From Turbatrix aceti (taxonomy: Eukaryota; Nematoda; Chromadorea; Rhabditida; Panagrolaimidae), in assembly GCA_963969345.1 (NCBI GenBank), contig OZ017769.1:7381725-7445724 (forward strand): a stretch of 64,000 nucleotides of DNA. Reading direction: 5' to 3'. The notes below the pieces were generated by a model, which saw only the letters and a list, made by a program, of their open reading frames with translations, was not told the origin of the DNA and searched no databases. Shown here one piece after another: positions 23,367-33,970 of the stretch. Every line of letters begins with the position of its first letter. Position 1 is the stretch's first letter. The position numbers and the translations under genes were made by a program.

Positions 23367-23791
23367 GTGCATCACCGCTCCTGAGATCATCATGCACAAC
23401 ACGGTACGACGGAGATGGAACAAACAAGCAGCAGCGATAAAACAGGGGATGCCTGCCTTGATTGCAGAGCTGACGGAGGTTTATGATCAGTTTTGTTTTT
23501 GATTTTTTTGAACGCAGGCGGAGAAGAATTAAATGCGCACGCGATCGAGTCCCGAAGCAACTTTAATTCACTTTTTGTCTGTCTTGCAAAAAAAAGTTTG
23601 CTGCGTGATCTTCTGGGTTTCTGGACATGCTACCGTTAGCCTGTCGTCTTTTTGTGCCTTCGCTGTGTCGCGCGGTGCCGTCGGCATGCGCAACAACGAG
23701 TAAGTGTTTGTTTTGGGCCGTTTTGAGGCATTTTGAGGTTTGGATATGATTTGATTTGTTTTTTAGGTTCGAGAGCGCTCGCAACGCCGAG
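23367..23791. repeat. 425-bp direct repeat, copy 1 (MRPL54 promoter, exon 1, intron 1, exon 2 start)
   Basis: It matches 25979-26403 at the same length with only scattered substitutions. Both start GTGCATCACCGCTCC and end CGCAACGCCGAG. Copy 2 belongs to the intact MRPL54 gene; copy 1 is cut off inside exon 2. The pair brackets the AT-rich segment with the retropepsin-like gene. Confidence 0.92.
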
Positions 23792-23870
23792 AGGCTTCGA
23801 AATTCCTCCAAGCGACCGCAAAAACTCGAAATCATGGACTACCGAGGTAAAACTTTTCGTACCTCGGTAG
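23627..23870 (+). pseudogene. Truncated MRPL54 5' copy with a short chimeric frame
   Basis: Exon 1 (23627-23699, MLPLACRLFVPSLCRAVPSA...) and the intron are intact and encode the mitochondrial presequence. Exon 2 (from 23767) follows mL54 for eight codons (SSRALATP), then runs into unrelated sequence and stops at a TAG at 23870, giving 58 residues. A possible donor (ACCGAG|GTAAAA) lies just before the stop. The copied promoter and splice sites look usable, so a transcript is possible, but the mL54 domain is absent. Confidence 0.75.
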
Positions 23871-24261
23871 TTTTTCCGTCGCTACGCAAAAAACGACGCT
23901 TTTTGCAGCAAAATTTCTTCTAAGTCCCCGAACTTTTCCTACCTATGTAGAACTTTTCCTACCTAGGGTAGAACTTGTCGTTTGCTGCGTGCCTGTGTCC
24001 TTCAAGGTATTGCATTTTGTTTCTTTGGCACAGACGGTGAGAGCGATCGCAGCACAATAAGGTGTGCGGTTCCATTAAGTTTGCGCAGGAGCAGACGCGC
24101 CTGTGTCCTAAGCAAATCGTTTTCGCGGCAGGGGCACAATTTCGTGCCACTAACCGCCGTCGTTTGTACAAAAACTTGCGCGCACAACAGTGTGTCCACC
24201 AAACGCCTGGGATCACATCGGTTATCCAGTAAAAAAAGGTCACAAAGTCGTTTGGTTGGAG

Positions 24262-24316
24262 AAAGAGAAATTGGCAGGGTGACACTGTGACACCTTCACC
24301 CTGCCAATTTCTCTTT
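24262..24316. repeat. 20-bp inverted repeat hairpin
   Basis: AAAGAGAAATTGGCAGGGTG at 24262-24281 is followed, after 15 bases, by its exact complement at 24297-24316. It lies inside the segment between the two direct repeats, and would form a stable RNA stem if transcribed. A second smaller inverted pair, ACTACCGAGGTA with its complement, is at 23838-23871. Confidence 0.85.
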
Positions 24317-24891
24317 GTCTCTGTGTGGCCTTCTTTTCTCTTCCTCACTCTGAGAAAACCTTTTTTCTTCTGTTCCCCACTGCTTATTTGATGGTTTTTA
24401 ATTTTTTAATTTATTTATTTCACTATTACTCAGTGGTTAGTTATCATTAGACCAGATGTTAGGAGGCACAAATGATGTCCACGTAGGTGTAAAATGGGTT
24501 TTTTTTATTTTTTATTGTTTCTTATATATATTTTTTTATTGAATCTTGTTTTGTCACCAATTTATTACGAATATTTAAATTTTGCTTTAAAATTTTAACT
24601 TGCGGGAGATTACTAAAAGGATTACTTTACTAAAAGAAGCGTTTAACGTGAAAATTTTCAAGTATTTTAACTAAAATCAATTTTTGTACTAATTTATTGT
24701 TAGTTTCTTTGAAATATAATGGCACACTAAAAACTATGGCTTATAATGATAAGCTTTATCTTTCTTCTTTCTTTTCTCTCTTCAACTGTCGATTTTTAAT
24801 TGTTTTTCTTTAATTCTTTACTCTCTTTTATGTTTCTTATTGTAATTTTATATTACAGGTTTCTCTACGTGAAAGTGTCTCGCACGAAACG

Positions 24892-25586
24892 ATGAGCGGT
24901 CACAACAAGGTAAAAACATAAAATTAAATGTTTTAAATTAATGTATTCCTTTAGAGTTCTTCCTCTGATGATTCGTGGCAAAAATTGGCGTTGCCATATG
25001 ACGAGTTTGACGTTTTGGTAACGGATATTGATGAAAATGAGCTTGTCGAGGTGGGATGAATTTTTAGTATTGTATTTAATATTTGTTTTTAGATTGGAGC
25101 CCTGTATGAAATCGAACACCTCAGCTCTGCAACTTTCACGTCGCCAGCTTTTCCAGTTAAGGGATGGATCTACGGTCGAAACCTCCGATGTATGATTCCA
25201 CTAGTCTGCCAGCGAGGAGGTAAGGTTTTATGACAAATTTGTTGAAATACTGAAAATTTGCAGGAAAACCCGGCTCGAAGGCTATCATCATTTGGTTTTT
25301 ATGTAATACGGGCTCACCATTCACTTGCGTCAGTGAGAAATCGTTGGAAAGTCTGTTCGGTGAAGGAAATATCACTCATGCACAGTATTATTTGGCCATC
25401 CAGGTTTGTTTTCTTTTAATTAAACTTTACTGATTAAATGTTTAGGATCAAACGAAGGGAATCGCATGTCAAGTATCCAAGGAACATTTTCGAGAAGTCA
25501 ATATTTTGGGAATGGACGCAATGCAAATGCTGAAGTTATCGATTGAGATCGACTGGGATAACAAGACATTCAAGCTTAAAAAGTAA
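24892..25586 (+). CDS. Retropepsin-like domain protein with the catalytic Asp replaced by Asn
   Basis: Five short exons (24892-24909, 24955-25050, 25093-25219, 25264-25403, 25446-25586) give 173 residues. After an acidic Ser-rich start, residues ~95-110 read IIIWFLCNTGSPFTCVS, the retropepsin active-site loop in which DTGS has become NTGS. Near the end, VNILGMDAMQMLKLSIEID matches the second hydrophobic-Gly loop (ILGxDxL) of DUF1758 or DDI1-like proteases. Without the Asp, proteolysis is not expected. The gene is much more AT-rich than all neighbours and lies between two 425-bp direct repeats, which suggests insertion from elsewhere or descent from a retroelement. An acceptor (ATTACAG, 24858) precedes the start, hinting at an upstream noncoding exon. 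Introns are clean and no frame is broken, so it appears maintained. Confidence 0.65.
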
Positions 25587-25978
25587 TTTTTTAATGTTGT
25601 AACGGTATTTATGTTCAATAAATCATTTTTTGTTTTTACAATACCACTTTCTTTATAAAATCGACATCCACTGATTTTTTGAAAAGCTGATTATTAAAAA
25701 GTCGAAAAAAGTTAAACAAAACATGTCAATTCAAATAGCTTGCAGTGTGTATGATGATTCCAAGTTGAGAATGTTACAATTCAATTATGATTGTATTGAT
25801 TATTTTATAGCTAGGAAAGATTATCAACGATTAGAAATGGATACAGATTCATCATATATGGCTCTTGGCTCTTGCTGGAGATTTTGAAAGTCTGATTAAA
25901 CCACACTTGAGAGAAGAATTCGAGAAGATAAAACGTACATTTTTTCCTAGAGAAGATTTCAAAGCATACGATAAAAAT
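25587..25978. other. AT-rich spacer after the retropepsin-like gene
   Basis: It contains an AATAAA at 25617-25622 soon after the stop, a plausible poly(A) signal. The rest is AT-rich with no recognisable feature up to the second direct repeat. Confidence 0.5.
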
Positions 25979-26403
25979 GTGCATCACCGCTCCTGAGATC
26001 ATCATGCACAACACGGTACGACGAAGATGGAACAAACAAGCATCAGCGATAAAACAGGGGATGCCTGCCGTGATTGCAGAGCTGACGGATGTTTATGATC
26101 AGTTTTGTTTTTGATTTTTTTGAACGGAGGCAGAGAAGAAATAAATGCGCACGCGATCGAGTCTCGAAGCAACTTTAATTCACTTTTTGTCTGTCTTGCA
26201 AAAAAAAGTTTGCTGCGTGATCTTCTGGGTTTCTGGACATGCTACCGTTAGCCTGTCGTCTTTTTGTGCCTTCGCTGTGTCGCGCGGTGCCGTCGGCATG
26301 CGCAACAACGAGTAAGTGTTTGTTTTGGGCCGTTTTGAGGCATTTTGAGGTTTGGATAGGATTTGATTTGTTTTTTAGGTTCGAGAGCGCTCGCAACGCC
26401 GAG
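25979..26403. repeat. 425-bp direct repeat, copy 2 (part of the intact MRPL54 gene)
   Basis: Partner of 23367-23791. It contains the presumed promoter, exon 1, intron 1 and the first 25 bases of exon 2 of MRPL54. Confidence 0.92.
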
Positions 26404-26776
26404 TGGAAAGGTTGTTCCTGTCAAGGAAGACAAATCCCATATCGATGAAGACGTCGAGAAGCTCTGCACTCACGTCTGCGTGAACTACTTCATCGAAGGT
26501 TGGTTGCGATTTTATATTTGTTCAATTGTTTCAGCTCGCTGTATTTTAGGCGAAGCCCCCGGGCCGAAGATCCTGCCCAACTCAGAGTACCCTGATTGGC
26601 TCTTCAAGCTGGACCTGTCCCCGCCAAAAGCTCTCGAGGACCTGGATCCCGAAGTCGACGGCTGGAAGTACTGGGAAGCTGTCAAACAGCGCCAGCACGC
26701 ACAGCGCCTGCGGCACGAGAAGCTCCGAACTCGGTTTTATCACATGCAGAACAGTCCGTCTTCCAGAAGGAAGTGA
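26239..26776 (+). CDS. MRPL54: Mitochondrial ribosomal protein mL54
   Basis: Exons 26239-26311, 26379-26498 and 26550-26776 encode 139 residues. The N-terminus (MLPLACRLFVPSLCR) is rich in Leu and Arg without acidic residues, as in a mitochondrial import signal. The mature part has the mL54 core: CTHVCVNYFIEG, then SEYPDWLFKLDLSPPKALEDLDPE and a basic helix (QRLRHEKLRTRF). It is a component of the large mitoribosomal subunit. Its promoter and first exon exist in a second truncated copy 2.6 kb upstream. The gene is convergent with the ShK carboxypeptidase, only 134 bp away. Confidence 0.92.
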
Positions 26777-26910
26777 ATCCACTGCTAGGTTGTTTTTATT
26801 TTTTTTGGTTTGGATAGTTTTATAAAACTTGAGCAACAATTGATTTGAACAAATTTCCCGAAGCATATTCAGAAAATGGCAACCAGTTGAAAAAAACGGC
26901 TGTAGTTTGT

Positions 26911-29455
26911 TTACCCGGAGCAGAACCCGCATGTGAGCACGCATTCGCGTTTCATGTAGACGGAGGACCTCTGGCAGATGTTGGGCGATGCCTGCTTCCA
27001 CGACGTGCACCACCGAGACCGATCCTGGCAGACCGTAGGCGGAGATGACTGGGGCGCAGGTCGGAATGTCCGTCTGAAGACCTGAGCTGGAGATAGAGGC
27101 GGAGACTGTGCCAATGCCGGGCGCGGTCTTTGCTGGGCCAGGGGAGAAGGAGGTGCGGGCCGGGGAGCAGGTCGGGAGGCCTGGGCTGCAGCTTGCCGTG
27201 ATACCTGCACAGGTGCCGGGGCCGGCTGCATGGCTCTCGCGCGGGCGACGACGGCACTGATGACCACCTTGATGCCTTCCCAGGTTTCCCGGCCTGTCGG
27301 AATGAGCTGGCGTCTGTCCAGCAGGAAACCGTCCCATTCTGAAAAAAAATTAGTTGTTAGCAGGCAGTGTTCCAATTTGGAGAAAAATCGACTTAGAGTC
27401 GGAGACGACTTATTTTTACCAAAATTTGGCACAGATTTTTTAATTTAAAAAACTTTTTTATAAGAAAGATTTAAAAAAATATTTTAAAAAATTTTTTGAA
27501 CTAAAAAAACTTAAAATTGATTAAAATTAAGAATTTTACAGACTCCGACTTTCAATTCGGAGTCAAAGTCGACTCCAGAGTTGGAGTGGGTGGATTTTTT
27601 TCACAGTTTTTTTTGAGGGCAAAAAAAACATACTTTCTTCACCCGGCCGCAGCTCGAGGAGGTAGACATACTTGACATTGGCCTTGGCCTTTGCCCAGTC
27701 ATCAGAGCCCCCGGACGAGGGGTAGAGAATATCCGCTCCGGTCCCAAAACGATATTTCGTGCCGTAGAGAGATTCAATCGCCGCAACACCCCGTTGGCCG
27801 ACGCTCTGCAGGTCCTGGATGTCGGCAGGGAATGATCGACGTTCGTGATTAAATGGATGGATCCACATCTGAGAATACGTGTGAAGGGTGATAAACGCGT
27901 CCACCCTTCCCCAGAGCTCTGGCGACTGCAGTTTGTCCCTGATAGCCCGGGATTCAGGCTCGCTGAAGGCCGACGCGCCTTGGTAAATGTCGGAGCACGG
28001 ATCCAGGCTGGAACCTGTCTCGCCAAAGTGGAAGTCAAAGTTTCGGTTTAGGTCGACTCCGCCGCAGCACCTGTCCCGATGCCAGCGGTCTTTGACGCAC
28101 TTGATCCCGCCCCGGTTTTTTCGCCAGAACCGGATGGCTGGCGAAACGTCAGAACGCGAATATTCAAAGCCATCCGGGTTTGCGACAGGTAAAACGTAGA
28201 TGCTGAGCGTATCGAGATAGCCCGTGATCACAGGATCGTAGCCGTACTCGCCGATGAGCTGATCGATGAAATAGAGTGCCGTCTGAATAGCCGCCCACTC
28301 ACGTGCGTGAATGCCACCGTCGATCCAGACAGCCCGCTTTGAGCTTGATTCGACGGGGTTCCCGAGTTTGATGCCCTCGATCGGACGGCCTTCGTGCGTT
28401 GTGCCGATGACGAAGCGCCTCGCGAGTCGCGGATAAGCGGCTTCGATCTCCGCCAGCCAGGCTCTGATCTCGGGGTAACTGTGATATTCGCCTAGAGCGA
28501 GTGGCACACGACTCCGACTGGTCGAGACGTCTTTCAGACGACTCGCGAAGAAGGACGTCAGCAGCGGGTTGGCGGCGGCTGCGTCGGACAGTCGGGGCGG
28601 AGGCGATTCTTTTTCCACGATTTGTCTGAAAACTCAGAATTGGGCGAACGTTCAGGAACAAAATGGATTTTTTTGTTCCTAAACAGATTTTTTTGTTCGC
28701 GTTTGTTCGCAAACAAAGTTTTTTTTTTTATTTTTAAATTTATTTTTAACGATCAAAAAATTGGGGGTGAAATTTGAGTAACAATGTCAAAAGCGATGTT
28801 ATTTGACAAAAAATAGCAAATATACCCTATTTTTCATTTTTCTTCCCAGAACGAACAAAATTCCGCACAGTTTTTAAAAAAATCTGTTTATGTTCGTTTG
28901 TGTTCGTTCGCAAACGCCGTCAAAAATGCTCGTGTTTGTTAGATTTTTCGAACAAAATTTTAAAATTGTTTGTGTTTGGGAACAAAAAAAAGGCTATTCG
29001 CCCATCCCTGATCTAAAAGCATCCTGGCCTAAGTGAGCTTGTTTTTGACCAACTAAGTGCCAAATTAAAGGCAGGATAAGTGCGTGCGTCAGATGATGTA
29101 ACTAATTAACGAACATCCAAATATCCAGTTTTTTATCAACTCACTTCTGCACATCGTCTACGATGATTTTGTACTCGAGGTCCGCGGCGTCCAGCTTCTT
29201 GGTCAGCAGCTGCATGACGTCTGTCGTCGCCATGGTGTCTACAAAGGCCCCCACCGATGTAGGTGCCTTCCAGAAATCAAGATCGAGAATTGCAGCCGCC
29301 CGGTAGAGGTCCGTGATCAGGGCTAGCTGGTCGGGAGTACGTGGCCACATCCGGACGACCTGGAAGCGAGCCTCGGTGCCGGGAGCGATGGCGATGACGG
29401 CAGAGTTGGTGGCGCACGCCAGCGCTATCATCATTAGCACCGCGGCCACGTGCAT
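26911..29455 (-). CDS. Secreted M14A zinc carboxypeptidase with C-terminal ShK domain (copy A)
   Basis: Three exons (29145-29455, 27634-28625, 26911-27338) encode 576 residues. MHVAAVLMMIALACATNSAV is a signal peptide. A propeptide of about 100 residues follows, then the carboxypeptidase A domain. It carries the zinc ligands HAREW (HxxE) and LHTYSQ, the substrate Arg in DLNRNF, the catalytic Tyr in LYPSSGGSDDWA, and the catalytic Glu in YLLELRPGEE. A Pro/Ala/Arg-rich linker leads to a six-cysteine ShK (SXCT) module at the end, CQDRSRWC...CGFC. Such enzymes trim C-terminal residues from extracellular or cuticular proteins; the substrate is unknown. The ShK module here is a structural domain, with no sign of a toxin. 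Its neighbour upstream is a diverged tandem copy with many more introns. Confidence 0.93.
27365..27593. mobile_element. Inverted-repeat element, family A (CAGTGTTCC end), partial
   Basis: It begins CAGTGTTCCAATTTGGAG and runs through the family's conserved inner parts to a GACTCCGACTTTC...GGAGTC palindromic zone near 27541-27590. The far end with GAACACTG is missing. It lies in an intron of carboxypeptidase copy A. Confidence 0.7.
28635..29010. mobile_element. Inverted-repeat element, family B (CAGGGATGGGCGAAC end)
   Basis: The left end CAGAATTGGGCGAACG and right end CGCCCATCCCTG are inverted copies of each other with few changes. The inside is filled with TTCGTTCGCGAAC-type strings. It is 376 bp, has no coding capacity, and lies in the first intron of carboxypeptidase copy A. 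An exact target duplication is not visible. Confidence 0.75.
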
Positions 29456-30633
29456 ATCTGCAAGAGAACTGGAATGGGTATGCACTTCCCCGGGGGGGAA
29501 GACGACACGAAGGGCAAACTGGTTGCTAGTAATCACAGACGGGATACTCTCGTCACGCACCGGCTGCCTGCCTGCCTGGCTGGCAACCGCGCAATCGATC
29601 TATCCGCGTGCTCTGGTGTCGTCTTCCACCTTCTCTACACCTTTCTGGCCATTGCGTGCCCCGGTGCAGACACGCCTCCGCTCCCAAAAACGAAACAAAC
29701 GTGACAGGTGTGAGAAATGGTGTACAAGACAATGTGTCTGCGCGGCGGACGGAACCGCAGAGTTTGGGGTTGGTAGGTTGTCGCCGCGTTTACGCCGAAC
29801 GAGCGAGAGCCAGGTTCCGTCTCGGCGACATCCAGTTTTCAAAAACTTCGCCTTAATCGACTCAAAATGTCAGCGACCCTGGTTTTTTTTTAGGTTTTAA
29901 CTCAAAATTTCTGGTTTTATTGTCTAGCGCGTTTTTTGGCGGAACAAAAGAGGAAAAAAACGGACAGGTGAAGAGCCAATGCCGATTTTCATCGACGTTT
30001 TGTTTACTGACGTTAAAAAAACCGAAACTCAATCAGTGAAAAAAAAACCCCTCACGTAATTTGATTTCTAACAAGTGATGGGTTTTTTTTGCGTGATACA
30101 AAAAACCCAGCATTCCTGGAACACCAAATCATTATAACGGTGGTGCAATTAGTAAAATGAAAATTAGTCTCTAACGCAACAACGACAACGTTGTACGCAC
30201 GCCACCGGACAACAGACACCGGGCAGAAACCATGACGACGACGACGCAACCGATCGCCAGCTGCAGTTGTCGCTGTCGATAGCGTAAATGTGTGAGAAGC
30301 CAGGCGCGGCCGTACAACGACGCCCAGGAAGTAAATGACCCACGCGCCAGGCCATTCCGCTGACTGGATCCACGCCATCGCTACATTTTGTGCACAAAAT
30401 GGGTAAAACCGGTTTTACTCAAAAGCAAGAGGAGAGATTGCCCGTTGGCGGATAAGTGCCGTCGGGCACCTTAACTCGATGAATGAACGATCGATGGATG
30501 AATGGATGAATGAAGGACACGTGGTGCTTAAGTCAGGTCTGGGGGAAATCCAAGTTGTACTGCACGTACTTAAACGGGGTCAAATGGAACAACAGGGAGG
30601 TCAACGAGTCCCAAAGAGGAGGTACTCGGGGCT
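29456..30633. other. Spacer between the two ShK carboxypeptidase genes
   Basis: This 1.2-kb stretch must hold the promoter of copy A and the 3' end of copy B (both minus strand). It has a GATG/AATG-rich simple tract at 30478-30515 and no reading frame that I can support. Confidence 0.5.
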
Positions 30634-33136
30634 CTACTGCTGCTGCTGTTGCAGCTGGCGATCGCAGAGCCCACAGCTGAGGGCGCACTGTCGACTCATG
30701 GCGTGTCTCGCCGTCGAACAGAGCGTCGGGTTGGAGTGCAGCCATTGCGAGCAGGATTCAACCGTGTCCTGGCAGAGAGTTCGTCGAAGGGGGCTGGACG
30801 TAGTCAGAGGAGCTGGGGTCGTCTGCGAAGCAACTGCAGGCGTCGCGGCGAAAGTTCGTTGAGATTGTGGGAGTGCGGGTCGGATGGGGGTCACAGTAGC
30901 GGGAATAGCGGGAGCAGGGGCAGCAGTGCCTGTGGCCTCAGAGACGACCTGGTCAACGACGACCATGATGCCATCGTAGGTCTCGCGGGCGGTCGGAATG
31001 AGCTGAGCCTTGTCGAGCACAAAACCATTCCACGCTGAAACGTACCGATTCATGACACGCCCGTTTTCTACGTCTAAAAAGCGCTCAAATCAGGGCACAC
31101 ACAGCTGAAATAAGTGGCAAGCCGTCAGATAATGCCAAACACGCCAGAACACACCAAAGCAAGTTATTATCCGCGATTTAAGCCAAAACTCACAGTAATA
31201 CGACGGTCTGAGCTCGATCGTATACGAGTACTTGATCTTGGCGGTTTCCTTGGCCCAGTCGCTGCTTCCGCCGGTATAGGCATCTGAAAATCCAACATTT
31301 AACTCAAAAAAACAGCGCTCGTCTTACAGATAATCTCCGGTCCGGTGCCATACAGGTAGTGGGTGCCAAAGAGCCGGCTGATGGCGCTCACTGCCTTCTG
31401 GGCAACTTTTTTTAGGTCAGCAACGTCAGCGGGGTACGATTTTTTCTGGTTGGCAAATGGGTAGATGAAAAGCTGAGAATACGCGTGCAGAGTCACGTAC
31501 GCCTCGATGCGGCCCGTCAGATCGGATTGCGTGATTGCGTTTCGCACGGCGCTTCAAATTTTTCAATAATTATTTATTTAAAATAGCCAATTTAGAGTTT
31601 TTAGAAAAACTCACACTGTCTCAGGCTCGCTGAACGCTGCTGCGCCGTGGTAGATTTCAGAGCACGGATGGAAGCTAGTCCCAGTTTCTGAAATTTTCCA
31701 AAAACTGGTTTAAATTAATTGAAACTCGCAAACTCACCTGAAAAGCGGTAGGCAAAGTTTCGGTTGAGGTCCGTGCCCCGGCAGCACTGCTGTTCGCCGC
31801 GTCTGTTCGTGCCACACCGGTCGAGTGACCTGTTCTTGCGCCACATCCGTACAAGGGCATTTGTGGGGTTCGATCGGGTGTATTCATATCCATCCGGATT
31901 GAGGACAGGAAAGATGACAAGTTCGATCGCCGAAAGGGCAGCAATGATCTTTGGATCTCTTTGTAGGAGCAAATTGGCTGTCTGGAACGTAAAAAGGTCA
32001 TAAAAAGTGCATTTCAAGGTGAAACGCGGCCTACCTTGTAGATGAAGTACGCGGTCGTGTGCACTGCAGTCCACTCCCGAGCATGGATACCACCTGAAAC
32101 GTATCACTTTCTCAGGGTCAGCCTTGGCACACATTTCACTTTTTAATTATAAAATAAAGTTCTCAAACGCCCGAAGAGTGAATTTTTTTGATTGTCAATG
32201 CATCCAAAACCCGTTTCAAAAAAAAGTAACCTTGAAATACGCACAAAATCAGAGTCAAAGATAACTGCGCGATCACGATTGCGATCGATCGATCGAAGCA
32301 CCCGCGCGAGCCCTGTCTACTAATCACCTGCCCTGGGGTATTTAATTTGCCCCTTGTCACCTACCATCGATCCACACGACACGCTTGGACGGGTTGCCAA
32401 CAGGATTTGATAGCTGAAAAAAAAAACTAGGGTCATGCAACCAACGGGTTAACGTCGGAGTCGTCGCGCAATGAAACGCTTAATTGACCGCGACGAAAGA
32501 GAAAGAGAAAACAAAGCAAGCGTCCAAAAAGAAGGAAAGAGCGAAGAACGAAGAACGAACGCACCTTGATGCCGTAAATCTCGCGGCCTTCCACGGTTTT
32601 CCCGATGGTAAAGACGCGGGCTTGGGTCGGGAGCCGGGCGACTATGCGGTTCATCCACGCGACGATAGCGTCGTAAGAGTGGTACTCCGCCATGTCAAGA
32701 CCAAAATCGTCGTTTCCCGCTTCGATGGAGTCAAATCGGCGGCCTGCGCGGAGGGTGTTCAGCGCCTTGGCCCGCCACGTGTTGGGGCCTTCCTTGCGGG
32801 CGATCATGTCTTCGAGGTCCGGCACGATGGTGTTCATCGGGATGCCTCGCTCGGCCCCGAACGCTTCGAGATCGGCTTTTTGGCGGGCGTCCACCATGAT
32901 GTCAACCGTCGCATTTACCTTCGTCGGGGCTCTCCAGAAGTCCAGCTAAACATTTCAACATTTTCAAGCTTCAGAAGCGAAAAACAACATACGTCACCGG
33001 TCTCGAAGAGGTGAATGAGCTCGGTTAGCGCAGAGTCATCGCCTGGCACGAGCTGGACGATCTGAATCGGTCGCTGGGGCTCGCGCTGACCATCACAGAG
33101 AGCCCAGAGACAAACCAGAAATAGTAACGTCTTCAT
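30634..33136 (-). CDS. Secreted M14A zinc carboxypeptidase with C-terminal ShK domain (copy B)
   Basis: Nine exons (32993-33136, 32565-32945, 32365-32413, 32035-32093, 31738-31981, 31615-31687, 31328-31551, 31194-31283, 30634-31034) join to 554 residues. MKTLLFLVCLWALCDGQ is a signal peptide; an in-frame ATG at 33154 would extend it by six residues. After the propeptide come GGIHAREWTA (zinc HxxE), RGTDLNRNF, TLHAYSQ (third zinc ligand), YAYTGGSSDWAKE (catalytic Tyr) and YTIELRPSYY (catalytic Glu). A Pro/Thr/Ala linker leads to the six-Cys ShK module CQDTVESC...CGLC and a short Gln run at the C-terminus. Copy A has merged six of these exons into one. The intron before the linker is shared in position and phase. 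Confidence 0.93.
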
Positions 33137-33970
33137 CGCACCGGCCACCACCATTCACAATGCTTTACGCCAGCCTGACGCCGTAACTTTCCTTTTCCAT
33201 ATCGCCCAGAGCGCCGCACTCCGCCCCCCCCCCTACAGGTTGAAGGCGAGCACCACAGAGTACACAGGAGACTACCTAATTCACGGGTGGGGGGAGAAGC
33301 AGCGTAACTACACCATGCATCATGAATGACATGACACCACGCGTCGATTCACTTCCTCCTCGGTAGAATAGAAAGTCCCGTCGATGACTAATGCCAACAA
33401 TATCCGCGTCATAAATCCTGATAAAAAAAACATGACGGGTGTCGGATGATCGCTGAATGAAAACAGTCATCGCTAAAAACCTCAGGCAATATCCCCTCAA
33501 CCTGCCATTGAATTCCGAACGGCCAGAGAAGTCAGAGCAAGATATGTGGTCTAACTGGTTTGAATCAAAGCCACACACCTCTAATGTGAACTGGCAGATC
33601 AGGCTAATATTCCCATCCAAAAAATATTTCATACATGAAGCAGAGTACAAGAGTCAGAAAAAAATAAATGTGCAAAAAACGCCAAAACCGGTAGAAATCT
33701 ATCAAATTCACACGAAACACAGCCTGAGGGGCTGTGCGATGGCTCCTGCGGCTACGACCATCGAGCAACGCGTGCGCATCGCGCGTCGCGTGCGCATCAT
33801 GGTGCACAGACCGCGAAAATAGCACGGTAGTGCGTTGTCGTTTCTTTCTTTCACCCAACCATTCTGACATTCGTTTTCGCGTTTGTTCCCGCTTTTTGTT
33901 CGATTTTGTCGTTTTTTCTACTATTTTTTGGTCAATTTACAGGTAATCCGGCTCAAAGCTAGAAGTCAAC
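33137..33970. other. Spacer upstream of RPS4 and of carboxypeptidase copy B
   Basis: It separates two divergent genes and should contain both promoters. There is a C-run near 33224. A pyrimidine-rich stretch ends in TTTACAG at 33942, 28 bases before the RPS4 ATG; this could be a 5' UTR intron acceptor or a spliced-leader trans-splice site. No gene is seen. Confidence 0.5.
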
